A stretch of DNA of 28,304 nt, taken from IMG/VR virus record IMGVR_UViG_3300044845_000397, positions 1 to 28,304 of that record. One strand, 5' to 3'. Origin of the DNA: a virus. The position numbers and the translations under genes are program-made. The notes under the pieces were generated by a model. The model worked only from the letters and a program-made list of their open reading frames with translations, was not told the origin of the DNA and did no database searches. Shown here piece by piece: positions 9,501 to 15,765 of the stretch (the first letter of the stretch is position 1; every line of letters starts with the position of its first letter).

Positions 9501-11340
9501 CTCTGCAGATATCACTATTACATTTGCTAGAACAGGTGATATTGGTCCTCGTGGTAATCAAGGTATACAAGGTTTTGAAGGTTTCCAAGGTCCTCAAGGT
9601 GTTGATGGCGGACTTGGTATTCAAGGTATTCAAGGTCCTCAGGGTATTCAAGGCGGGCGTGGTTTACAAGGAAGAGCAGGATTTATTGGCGGCGATGGTA
9701 CACAAGGTTCTCAAGGTGTTCAAGGCACCAGAGGTCTTCAAGGTGTAGCAGGCGCTGACGGTGACGAAGGCTTCCAAGGTGTACAAGGTGTACAAGGCCG
9801 CACAGGAGCTGGTGCGCAAGGTTTGCAAGGTACACAAGGTGTTAAAGGAAATGACGGTATCGGCGCCGTTGGTATTCAAGGCTTCCAAGGTGTTGACGGT
9901 AATCAAGGTACGCAAGGCATACAAGGCACTAGAGGTCTACAAGGACGTTTTGGTCTTCAAGGCGCAAACGGTTCTGGTAATCAAGGTACGCAAGGTTTGC
10001 AAGGCGAAATTGGTGAAGGCCAACAAGGTACACAAGGTATGGCTGGCTCAGGCTTGCAAGGTAGCCTTGGTATTCAAGGTATTCAAGGACCAGATGGCCC
10101 GCAAGGTATAGATGGTACCGGTAATCAAGGTACACAAGGTTTCCAAGGTCCTGCTGGTATTGGTGACGAAGGTCTTCAAGGTGATACTGGTTTCCAAGGC
10201 ATACAAGGTATTGCTGGCGATGAAGGTGGATCTGGCGTACAAGGTATTCAAGGTATACAGTCTGCACAAGGTGTTCAAGGTATTGCAGGCGGCGCAGGTG
10301 AATTTGGTATACAAGGTATTCAAGGTGTACAAGGTGATTTTGGTCCTCAAGGTCCTAGCGGTGCTGGTATTCAAGGACCACAATCTACACAAGGTATTCA
10401 AGGCAGAAGAGGTGTTCAAGGTCCGCTTGGCGCCGGCTCACAAGGTACTCAAGGTCATCAAGGTATTCAGGGTGATATCGGTATTCAAGGTTTCCCGGGT
10501 CAAGGTACTCAAGGTATGCAGGGTACTCAAGCTGCTCAAGGTTTCCAAGGTTATCGCGGTTACCAAGGTGTTCAAGGTGTTCAAGGTTTTGGTGCCGAAG
10601 GTGCTGTTAAAAACTTACAAAACGTTCATGAATCAGGTTTACAAACAACACCATTATTCCTAACAATGGTTGAAGGCGGTGCAACTGAGAGACCTCTTAA
10701 TGCTACACTTGGACCAAACCCAGGTGGCGAGTCTAACTTCTATTATACTTCAGCATCAGACGAATTAACAGTAGAAAACCTTCAAATAGAAGGTAACTTA
10801 ACTATTGTCGGTACTTTAAGTGCTGCTACAACTACAGGCAACCAAGGACCGCTTTGGGTGCCAGACAACATTACGATAGGTTATGGTGATGTTGAAGCAA
10901 CTCCGACCGTTACACAAAGATATATCTCTGCTTCTAATACTTTTGCAGTTAAGTCTGCGGCAATTGTTAATCAAATTCGTTTCCTAAATTCAGCTAACAC
11001 TGCCGTGTTTGATTTTAGTATTACGACTGGTAACTTTATTGCAACAGGTGATGTTCAATCTAATTCTGATGAGAGATTAAAAGAAAACGTTGAAACAATT
11101 GAAAATGCTCTCGATAAAGTATCAAAACTAAGAGGTGTTTACTTTGATATGAAAGCTAGACCGGGCGTTAGAAAAGTTGGTCTTATCGCGCAAGAAGTAG
11201 AAGAAGTGCTTCCAGAAGTTGTTTCTACCGATTCAGACGGAGATAAAATCAAGAGCGTTGCTTACGCAAACATGGTTGGTCTTCTAGTCGAAGCAATTAA
11301 AGAATTAAAAGATGAAGTTGACCACTTAAAAGGTCAATAA
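6550..11340 (+). CDS. Collagen-like tail fibre with C-terminal S74 self-cleaving chaperone (1596 aa)
   Basis: The N-terminal part (about residues 1-53) is a short beta domain ([20 protein letters not shown]). Six collagen-like blocks of G-x-Q repeats follow, separated by one short and four related globular inserts. The last block is about 350 residues. After a beta region ([14 protein letters not shown], then an [13 protein letters not shown] junction), the C-terminal 91 residues match the peptidase S74 / endosialidase chaperone family: [23 protein letters not shown] and LLVEAIKEL are all present. In this family a Ser-Lys pair five residues apart cuts just before the Ser once the trimer has folded. 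Here these would be Ser1506 and Lys1511, releasing a 91-residue chaperone. The product is presumably a trimeric, elongated receptor-binding fibre. Start choice is supported by AAGGA nine bases upstream. The gene closes the first operon segment, ahead of a strong terminator. Confidence 0.93.
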   Translation: MAFRSIGGSRVIGQGNPQDVPIQLDPAPYEGAVAYGSDGLIYVSNGTAWNPVGAGPQGTTGIQGDTGVQGVQGTYGPGFTIIGSVPNVNVAPPNNPQTTLNAAFPSANIGEGVIDDLLDELWIFDGTVWVNIGSFRGVQGFQGVQGVQGLQGTIGEEGIQGSRGFRGFQGVQGLQGTTGIQGTQGIQGLQGTQGAQGPQGTTGIQGDTGIQGTQGVQGVQGPQGTTGIQGDTGIQGIAGDFGGLSYDFTYDNNTANSDPGTGKVRFSSTNMAAPGLVMYIDDQDDGGVTVTDGIMTELAGVAGPVKGYMKIVNGANIYDQATFRIDAPVTDATPATFWRVSLTFISGSTAFTNGTDFRISFVRNGEQGVQGLQGIQGTTGIQGDTGIQGTQGPQSTQGTQGVQGDTGTQGLQGVQGVQGVQGIQGVQGDTGTQGVQGVQGDTGIQGVQGVQGDFGPQGIQGSRGLQGYQGTTGIQGGTGVQGIVGYNGGLTFEWNFNTNTSISDPGASQWKINSVNAATATKLTIDDVPLNNFATQLDELFDYLQNKPNVVKGQIIIASKQDNDGPAGHHFIVYEFTNFVWDSVAKNYGTFDVTYVQSSNLGVGNNWSNVVADHGAETVINFIPQGEKGTQGVQGIQGTRGIQGLRGLQGTRGLQGVQGVQGDTGVQGAQGVAGSFGGASFEYDFTPDVTPTGPATARFKFNNTNITTATVLRLSSTDTTGTNISAYLATIANSTSAIKAYVKLISIANPSVFVIYGITASTQVSTYFNMTVTYLSKSASMDATYLTNNTDTIVSFAESGDAGVQGVQGLQGTTGVQGDTGLQGTTGAGTQGVQGVQGDLGFQGVQGFPGPIGPQGVQGADGIQGGGGLQGITGGFGGITFDYTYSINIAASDPGSGILKFNNATLSSATTLYIDDRDDNFVDIQPFLRTIDDSTSPIKGHYKVSEKLNPQNFVIFTIASLTEQAGYFQVSSAFVSGSVTNFANSADITITFARTGDIGPRGNQGIQGFEGFQGPQGVDGGLGIQGIQGPQGIQGGRGLQGRAGFIGGDGTQGSQGVQGTRGLQGVAGADGDEGFQGVQGVQGRTGAGAQGLQGTQGVKGNDGIGAVGIQGFQGVDGNQGTQGIQGTRGLQGRFGLQGANGSGNQGTQGLQGEIGEGQQGTQGMAGSGLQGSLGIQGIQGPDGPQGIDGTGNQGTQGFQGPAGIGDEGLQGDTGFQGIQGIAGDEGGSGVQGIQGIQSAQGVQGIAGGAGEFGIQGIQGVQGDFGPQGPSGAGIQGPQSTQGIQGRRGVQGPLGAGSQGTQGHQGIQGDIGIQGFPGQGTQGMQGTQAAQGFQGYRGYQGVQGVQGFGAEGAVKNLQNVHESGLQTTPLFLTMVEGGATERPLNATLGPNPGGESNFYYTSASDELTVENLQIEGNLTIVGTLSAATTTGNQGPLWVPDNITIGYGDVEATPTVTQRYISASNTFAVKSAAIVNQIRFLNSANTAVFDFSITTGNFIATGDVQSNSDERLKENVETIENALDKVSKLRGVYFDMKARPGVRKVGLIAQEVEEVLPEVVSTDSDGDKIKSVAYANMVGLLVEAIKELKDEVDHLKGQ
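6706..6783 (+). repeat. Collagen-like block 1
   Basis: This is a short run of Gly-x-Gln triplets ([13 protein letters not shown]) just after the N-terminal beta domain. It is followed by a short globular insert at 6784-6957. Confidence 0.85.
6958..7272 (+). repeat. Collagen-like block 2
   Basis: About 35 Gly-x-y triplets, dominated by GVQG, GIQG, GTQG and GDTG. Pro is rare compared with animal collagen, and Gln fills the third position, as is usual for phage collagen-like fibres. Confidence 0.88.
7273..7641 (+). repeat. Globular insert A between collagen blocks
   Basis: First of four related inserts of roughly 120-138 residues. Each opens GG(L/A/I)-(S/T)-(Y/F)-(D/E)-(Y/F/W), has a (S/T)-D-P-G or equivalent turn and a K/R-F/I-N/S strand, and ends in a hydrophobic strand followed by G-(E/D)-x-G. 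Paralogues lie at 8011-8424, 8578-8946 and 9178-9534. Confidence 0.8.
7642..8010 (+). repeat. Collagen-like block 3
   Basis: About 40 triplets of GVQG, GDTG and GTQG type. A glycine is replaced by Ser at codon 7732-7734 (residue 395, context PQSTQG). Confidence 0.88.
8011..8424 (+). repeat. Globular insert B between collagen blocks
   Basis: Related to insert A (GGLTFEWNF opening, SDPG turn, LTIDD strand). It is the longest of the four at 138 residues, with an enlarged central part rich in D, N and aromatic residues. Confidence 0.75.
8425..8577 (+). repeat. Collagen-like block 4
   Basis: A short block of about 17 triplets that includes charged positions ([10 protein letters not shown]) and the [10 protein letters not shown] form. 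Confidence 0.85.
8578..8946 (+). repeat. Globular insert C between collagen blocks
   Basis: Related to inserts A, B and [10 protein letters not shown] opening, ARFKFNN strand, a central KAYVKL strand and an [11 protein letters not shown] end. Confidence 0.78.
8947..9177 (+). repeat. Collagen-like block 5
   Basis: About 26 triplets, including one two-residue interruption (GTTGAGTQG) and a more collagen-like [10 protein letters not shown] stretch. Confidence 0.85.
9178..9534 (+). repeat. Globular insert D between collagen blocks
   Basis: Opens GGITFDYTY, has an SDPGSG turn and an LYIDDRDD segment that closely parallels MYIDDQDD in insert A. It ends [12 protein letters not shown]. Confidence 0.8.
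9535..10602 (+). repeat. Long collagen-like block 6
   Basis: About 350 residues of Gly-x-y, broken by about ten two-residue G-x-G interruptions such as TGAGAQG, NGSGNQG and DGTGNQG. Three triplets have the leading Gly replaced: Ser1238, Ser1279 and Ala1328. Confidence 0.88.
11062..11337 (+). other. S74-type intramolecular chaperone domain
   Basis: This stretch encodes the C-terminal self-cleaving domain of the collagen-like fibre. The Ser codon at 11065-11067 and the Lys codon at 11080-11082 form the expected catalytic pair in SDERLK. The [15 protein letters not shown] signature and the closing [13 protein letters not shown] helix follow, as in endosialidase and other phage appendage proteins. 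Cleavage is predicted between Asn1505 and Ser1506. Confidence 0.88.
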
Positions 11341-11368
11341 AATCTTTTATATCTTATTGTACAGTATT

Positions 11369-11391
11369 AGGGGGCTTCTTGCCCCCTTTTT
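11369..11391 (+). terminator. Rho-independent terminator after the collagen-like fibre gene
   Basis: The stem AGGGGGC pairs with GCCCCCT around a TTCTT loop and runs into five T residues. It lies 28 bases after the fibre stop and immediately before a late promoter, so it separates two transcription units. Confidence 0.93.
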
Positions 11392-11399
11392 CTTTCTAT

Positions 11400-11407
11400 T
11401 ATAAATA
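11400..11407 (+). promoter_or_regulatory. T4-type late promoter (TATAAATA)
   Basis: Exact match to the T4 late consensus box, placed between the terminator and the next gene. By analogy with T4 spacing, transcription would begin near 11413, about 16 bases before the ATG at 11429. In T4 this box is read by RNA polymerase carrying the phage sigma factor gp55. Confidence 0.83.
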
Positions 11408-11428
11408 AAGAAAAAAGAGAAAGTAAAC

Positions 11429-11755
11429 ATGAGTTCTCAACTAAACATCTATATAGACAAAGGCACAGATTTCAGGCTTACAGTAGAGCTGTTTGATGAA
11501 GATGATTTGGATTTGCCTATCAGCAATTACGAATTTTTTGGTGATATTAGAAAAATATATTCTAATAAAAGAGCTGCTGAATTTGAGTTTCAAAAGTCTA
11601 GCAACGATATCACTCTTATATTAGGTGCAGATAGCACCAGCCAGCTTGCGCCTGGAAAATATCAATTTGATATTATAATGAAAAAACCAACTGGTGAATT
11701 ATCTAAAATTATTAATGGTCTAGCATTCGTCATTTCAACTATCACGGAGGTATAA
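11429..11755 (+). CDS. Small beta-strand virion-associated protein (108 aa)
   Basis: First gene behind the late promoter. The ribosome site is weak (AGAGAAAG), and the ATG at 11429 is the only sensible start. The sequence has a repeating strand pattern: NIYIDKGTDFRLTVELF, then a polar turn, FFGDIRKIYSNKRAAEF, LAPGKYQFDIIMKKPTGE and a final hydrophobic strand. I recall similar short proteins with the KGTDF and PGKYxFDI pattern next to fibre and baseplate genes in other phages, where a beta-sandwich fold is usually assumed. Its likely role is as a baseplate or fibre-attachment subunit, inferred from neighbours only. The stop is followed at once by the next gene's start (three bases apart), so the two are co-translated. 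Confidence 0.85.
   Translation: MSSQLNIYIDKGTDFRLTVELFDEDDLDLPISNYEFFGDIRKIYSNKRAAEFEFQKSSNDITLILGADSTSQLAPGKYQFDIIMKKPTGELSKIINGLAFVISTITEV
11746..11750 (+). promoter_or_regulatory. Strong ribosome binding site before a GTG start
   Basis: GGAGG lies eight bases before GTG 11759 and inside the end of the 108-residue gene. The ideal sequence and spacing support GTG as the true start of the 1321-residue fibre. Confidence 0.85.
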
Positions 11756-11758
11756 GAC

Positions 11759-14700
11759 GTGACCGTTAAAGTTAAAGTTGGTCAGACTAGAAATATTCGT
11801 CTTGTAGCAGCAGGCGAAAAAAGACCAGTAATTGTTCCAGATTCTATTGTATTAGGTATAGATACGGTAGGCCAGTACGTTGCTCGCATCGATGGCGGGC
11901 AAGGTATCATTGTTGCGCCTGAAAATAATATAGAATCAGCTAATCTAGTAATTTCTCACGCTAATACAACTACAGAAGTAAGTAGTAACAATTCATTATT
12001 AGAGTTTATTAGAAATGCTTCTATTGACCAATTTGGTCATATAACATCATTAGTCGCTACAGGCCTTGATGCAAACAACTTTATTTCTGCAAATAATGTA
12101 ATATCATCAAAGCAAATTACATTTGGTAATACTGCCATTACGCTTGGTGGTTCAACAGACGAATTTACGGGTTTAAATCTTTTAGAAGTTGGTAGCTTTA
12201 CCATTTCTGCAAACACAATTTCTGCTCCCGACAATATTAATTTTAATATTGCAAATTCTGACGGTATCATTAATGCTGGTATTCATAGAATTATTAATGT
12301 AGAAGACCCAATTGGTCAACAAGACGTTGTTAACTTACGTTATTTAGAAGTAGAATTAGATAGAATTGAAACAACTGTTAAAGTTGTAAATGATCCTGTT
12401 CTACCAACAGACGGTGCTAATAAAAGATATGTAGACGCCCTTGTTCAAGGATTAGTTGTTCGCCCAGCAGCTTTAGCAGCAACAACCGCTGATCTTGGCG
12501 GGGTTTTTGAATCAGGCAACTCTACAGTATCTTCTACAATTACTTTAAATCCTATACAGTTTTTGTATATTGATGATGTTACTGCTTGGGATGTTGGCGA
12601 TAACGTTGTTGTAAAAAATCAGATAAATCCTTTAGAAAATGGTAGCTACGATCTTATACAAAAAGGTGATGCTAACACAGCTTGGATTTTCCAAAGAACT
12701 GAATGGTCAAACCAAAGTACAGAATTACCAGGTTCGTTTGAGTTTGTTACTGACGGTACAGTAAACGGTGGTACAGGTTGGGTTGCAACTGTTGCTGATG
12801 CTTCAAACTTTTTAATAAACGTAGATGCTGTTACTTGGACACAATTTTCAGGTGAAGGTACGTTTACCGCAGGTCAAGGTTTAACACTTACTGGCAGACA
12901 ATTTAGTGTTAATCAAACGCAGATATTATCTACAATTAATCCAGCAAATAATGCATTAATTATTTCTGGAACTGGCGCATTAAAGATTCCAGTTGGTTCT
13001 ACTCTTAATAGACCAACAGCTTCTCAAGGTATGATCCGTTATAACACAACGGATGGTAGATTTGAAGCATACGACGGATTGGCTTGGACAGGTCTTGGCG
13101 GTGTAGTTGATGTTGACCAAAATACAAAAATCACCGCGGAAAACTTTCCTGGTGCTAATAACAACGAATTAAAATTCTTTGCAAACGGAACTCTGTCTGC
13201 AATGTTTAACGCTAATACAGCGTATTTCTACGGAAACGTAGATGTTACTGGTAACGTTAACATTGGTGGTAATATCACAATTGGTAACGCTAATACTGAT
13301 ACAGTTAGTGTTGTTGCAGATTTTACAAGTAATTTAAATCCTGATGCAGATAGAACTTATAATCTTGGTTCTGAATCAAAGAATTGGTCTACACTTAATG
13401 TAGATACAATTAGAAGTTCCGACGAAATTGTAAAATTTAATACAACTGGAGCTCTTAAACTTCCTGCCGCAAATACAGCTTTAAGACCTACTGGCTCTGC
13501 TGGTATGCTTCGTTTTAATACAGACGAAAGCAGATTTGAAGGATGGGACGGAACTATATGGTCTGGTCTTGCAGGTTCTGTAATTGACTTAGACAGAAAT
13601 ACTTACATCATCGCAGAAACATCTGCAGGCGCTAATAACAATGAACTTGACTTTGTAACAGATAATGTTCAAAGAATGCAAATTGATGCAACAGGCGATT
13701 TGCTCTTTGGTGCTGGTCTTAATAAACTTGTAATTGATTTTGCTACAGGCGACATGTTTGTTAATGGCAAGTTAACAGCAAACAATAATTTAATTATAGA
13801 TCCTGTTGGTTATATTAGTGTTGCTAATAACACAATTACAGATCTTGCAGATCCAGTAAATCCTGGTGATGCAGTTAACTTAAACTATCTAAATAACGAA
13901 TTTGCTTCTGGTCTAACAATAGTTGATAATGCAAATACGTATGTTGATGGTATTAACTTACTACAAAGTCCGACTATTGAAATTGGTCGTGGTCTTGAAG
14001 TACAAAACATTAGTACTGCAAACAATTCATTTAAGATTGGTCTTGATGCACTAATGGCTGGTTCAACAGGCATATACGGTAACGACGGATTTATTCCGCG
14101 CATTCGTATTACTGAAGACGGTCGTATTGATTTTGCTACAGAAATTGCAGTAGAATTACAAGCAAACGCAATTCCTGACTTTACAGAAACATCGCGCGAC
14201 ATTATTGGTTTAATGTTTACCGATGGTATTCATGAAGGTGTTAGTGTATTCAATGACGATCTTAATGATCGCATGAATATTCTTGCGAATAATTTTGGCA
14301 TTACACTAGCTGGAGATGTTTCCGGCACAGCAACTGTTGCTCGCCTTGCTAATACAACTATTACAACAAGTTTAACTGCTAACTTCTTAACAACAGTTAC
14401 AGGAGATGCAAATAGTGGTATTATTGTTACGCACACACCTGGACCAAATACAACTGCAGACCTTGATTTAAATTTCACTTATTTAAATACACTTTATGTT
14501 CCAGTAACAGGCGGTACTTACACAGGTAACATTAGTGCACCAAGATTTGTAGATTCTAATAATACTAATTTTTACATGGATCCAAATGGTACTTCACGCA
14601 TTAACGATGTTGAAGTTGGCTTTGGTAGTACATTTTCGCAAATTAAAATGCGAGATGGATCTGGATCGTTTTCGATATTGTACGGCCAAGGCGGCAAAAT

Positions 14701-15724
14701 TGGTTTCTTAAACAACACTTTTAACTACGCGGCTTACTCCGAAAGAGCAACAGGAAATTGGGTTGTAGAAAACGGTGATGTAAGAGCAAAAAGATTTGTT
14801 GACGTTGATTCAACTACATATTTTGTTAATCCAGCTGGTACAGATACTCTATTAAGACAAATAACAGTACAAGATAAAATTACTGTTAGCAGCATTGCTA
14901 TTGGCGGCGATGTTGGTGTAAGAACTATTAAAACAACTACCGGCGTATTAGCTGTTGATGCAAGCGGTGGTATTAGTTTACAAGGTGCTGGCAACGATTT
15001 AAATGTTAATAGCTCTAAGATTACTAATCTTTTAAATCCTACATCGGGACAAGATGCAGCTACTAAGTCATATGTTGACGCAGCTGCTCAAGGTTTAAGA
15101 GTTATTCCTGCAGCGCTTGCTGCAACTACTACAAACTTAGATGCAACATTCCTTGCAGGTGTTCTTACTTCAAATAGCAATGGCGCATTTACTGTCGATA
15201 ATGTTACTGCGTTTGTTGTTGGTAGTAGAGTACTTGTAAAGAATCAAACCGCGCAATTACAAAACGGTTCATACGTAGTTACTACAGTTGGTACTCCATC
15301 TACTCCGTGGGTGCTTACACGCGGAGAATATTTTAACGAATCATCTGAGATTCCTGGCGCTTTCCAATTTGTAACTGACGGTACTCTAAATAGAAGTACA
15401 GGTTGGGTTGCAACCGTAACAGACGCTGAAACTTTTGCTCTTGGTGTTAATCCTGTTGTTTGGTATCAATTCTCTGGTGCTGGTACGTATACGGCTGGAG
15501 AAGGATTAAATTTAACCGGAACACAATTTTCCATTTTAGATGGAGCTATTCAAAATATTAAATTAGCTAATCCTAGCATAAGTATCGCTGGAGAAGCTGG
15601 TGCAAATACATCGATTGCTTTAGGTGCTACACTTATTATTGAAGGAACTGATGGCGTAAATACGACAATTTCCAACGGTAAAGTATCAATTGCAGTAGAT
15701 GTATTAGACGGTGGAACATTCTAA
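11759..15724 (+). CDS. Modular tail fibre protein, GTG start (1321 aa)
   Basis: The GTG start is chosen because of GGAGG eight bases upstream and contact with the previous stop. After an N-terminal region (about residues 1-220), a domain of about 160 residues occurs twice, at roughly residues 224-384 and 1105-1259. Both copies carry QGLxVxPAALAATT, V.VKNQ, NGSY, FVTDGT, TGWVAT and W.QFSG.GT. This domain is common in phage tail fibres. Between them lie two copies of an RPTxSxGMxRxNT-type segment (GLAWTGLG and TIWSGLAG endings) and two RFVDxxxTxY motifs of the kind repeated in the downstream giant gene. The C-terminus ends VLDGGTF. There is no S74 domain, so any assembly helper must be elsewhere. 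It is presumably trimeric and part of a tail fibre; the receptor is unknown. Confidence 0.9.
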   Translation: MTVKVKVGQTRNIRLVAAGEKRPVIVPDSIVLGIDTVGQYVARIDGGQGIIVAPENNIESANLVISHANTTTEVSSNNSLLEFIRNASIDQFGHITSLVATGLDANNFISANNVISSKQITFGNTAITLGGSTDEFTGLNLLEVGSFTISANTISAPDNINFNIANSDGIINAGIHRIINVEDPIGQQDVVNLRYLEVELDRIETTVKVVNDPVLPTDGANKRYVDALVQGLVVRPAALAATTADLGGVFESGNSTVSSTITLNPIQFLYIDDVTAWDVGDNVVVKNQINPLENGSYDLIQKGDANTAWIFQRTEWSNQSTELPGSFEFVTDGTVNGGTGWVATVADASNFLINVDAVTWTQFSGEGTFTAGQGLTLTGRQFSVNQTQILSTINPANNALIISGTGALKIPVGSTLNRPTASQGMIRYNTTDGRFEAYDGLAWTGLGGVVDVDQNTKITAENFPGANNNELKFFANGTLSAMFNANTAYFYGNVDVTGNVNIGGNITIGNANTDTVSVVADFTSNLNPDADRTYNLGSESKNWSTLNVDTIRSSDEIVKFNTTGALKLPAANTALRPTGSAGMLRFNTDESRFEGWDGTIWSGLAGSVIDLDRNTYIIAETSAGANNNELDFVTDNVQRMQIDATGDLLFGAGLNKLVIDFATGDMFVNGKLTANNNLIIDPVGYISVANNTITDLADPVNPGDAVNLNYLNNEFASGLTIVDNANTYVDGINLLQSPTIEIGRGLEVQNISTANNSFKIGLDALMAGSTGIYGNDGFIPRIRITEDGRIDFATEIAVELQANAIPDFTETSRDIIGLMFTDGIHEGVSVFNDDLNDRMNILANNFGITLAGDVSGTATVARLANTTITTSLTANFLTTVTGDANSGIIVTHTPGPNTTADLDLNFTYLNTLYVPVTGGTYTGNISAPRFVDSNNTNFYMDPNGTSRINDVEVGFGSTFSQIKMRDGSGSFSILYGQGGKIGFLNNTFNYAAYSERATGNWVVENGDVRAKRFVDVDSTTYFVNPAGTDTLLRQITVQDKITVSSIAIGGDVGVRTIKTTTGVLAVDASGGISLQGAGNDLNVNSSKITNLLNPTSGQDAATKSYVDAAAQGLRVIPAALAATTTNLDATFLAGVLTSNSNGAFTVDNVTAFVVGSRVLVKNQTAQLQNGSYVVTTVGTPSTPWVLTRGEYFNESSEIPGAFQFVTDGTLNRSTGWVATVTDAETFALGVNPVVWYQFSGAGTYTAGEGLNLTGTQFSILDGAIQNIKLANPSISIAGEAGANTSIALGATLIIEGTDGVNTTISNGKVSIAVDVLDGGTF
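12428..12910 (+). repeat. Fibre domain, copy 1 of an internal duplication
   Basis: From YVDALVQGLVVRPAALAATT to GRQFSV. It contains VVVKNQ, ENGSYD, FEFVTDGT, GTGWVAT and WTQFSGEGTFTAGQGL, all matched in copy 2 at 15071-15535. Confidence 0.88.
12968..13690 (+). repeat. Tandem RPT-GM-RxNT segments
   Basis: Two direct copies offset by about 474 bases, starting near 12971 and 13445. Both have TGALK, LNRPT or ALRPT, GM(I/L)R(Y/F)NT, RFE, a GANNNEL element and a hydrophobic end. The segment is typical of phage fibre shafts. Confidence 0.82.
15071..15535 (+). repeat. Fibre domain, copy 2 of an internal duplication
   Basis: From YVDAAAQGLRVIPAALAATT to GTQFSI. Conserved elements match copy 1, but the central region has diverged, so the duplication is not recent. 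Confidence 0.88.
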
Positions 15725-15728
15725 TATT

Positions 15729-15744
15729 TAACCTACATAGGTTA
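15729..15744. repeat. Short palindrome between two fibre genes
   Basis: TAACCTA and TAGGTTA form 7-base arms around CA, five bases after the stop of the 1321-residue gene. The stem is short and AT-rich and lacks a run of T, so a terminator is doubtful. It could be a weak hairpin or an operator-like site. Confidence 0.5.
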
Positions 15745-15751
15745 TTATAAC

Positions 15752-15758
15752 AAAGGGA
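15752..15758 (+). promoter_or_regulatory. Ribosome binding site for the 758-aa fibre gene
   Basis: AAAGGGA lies with the last G eight bases before ATG 15766, supporting that start. Confidence 0.75.
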
Positions 15759-15765
15759 CATAGAT

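Noticed and set aside
9929-10419. Long minus-strand open frames opposite the collagen-like gene
   Set aside because: They are mirror images of the Gly-Gln codon repeats, giving low-complexity Leu/Tyr/His or Leu/Asn/Thr strings with no ribosome site or domain.
10112-10663. Plus-strand 183-residue Lys/Val-rich frame inside the collagen-like gene
   Set aside because: It is a frame-shifted reading of the G-x-Q repeat (KVFKV-type composition) and fully overlaps a gene with clear family motifs.
11341-11428. A small RNA or riboswitch in the gap before the 108-residue gene
   Set aside because: The gap is fully explained by a terminator, a late promoter and a short leader.
15746-15753. TATAACAA before the 758-residue gene as a late promoter
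   Set aside because: Two mismatches to the late box; in AT-rich DNA this is too weak to list as a promoter.
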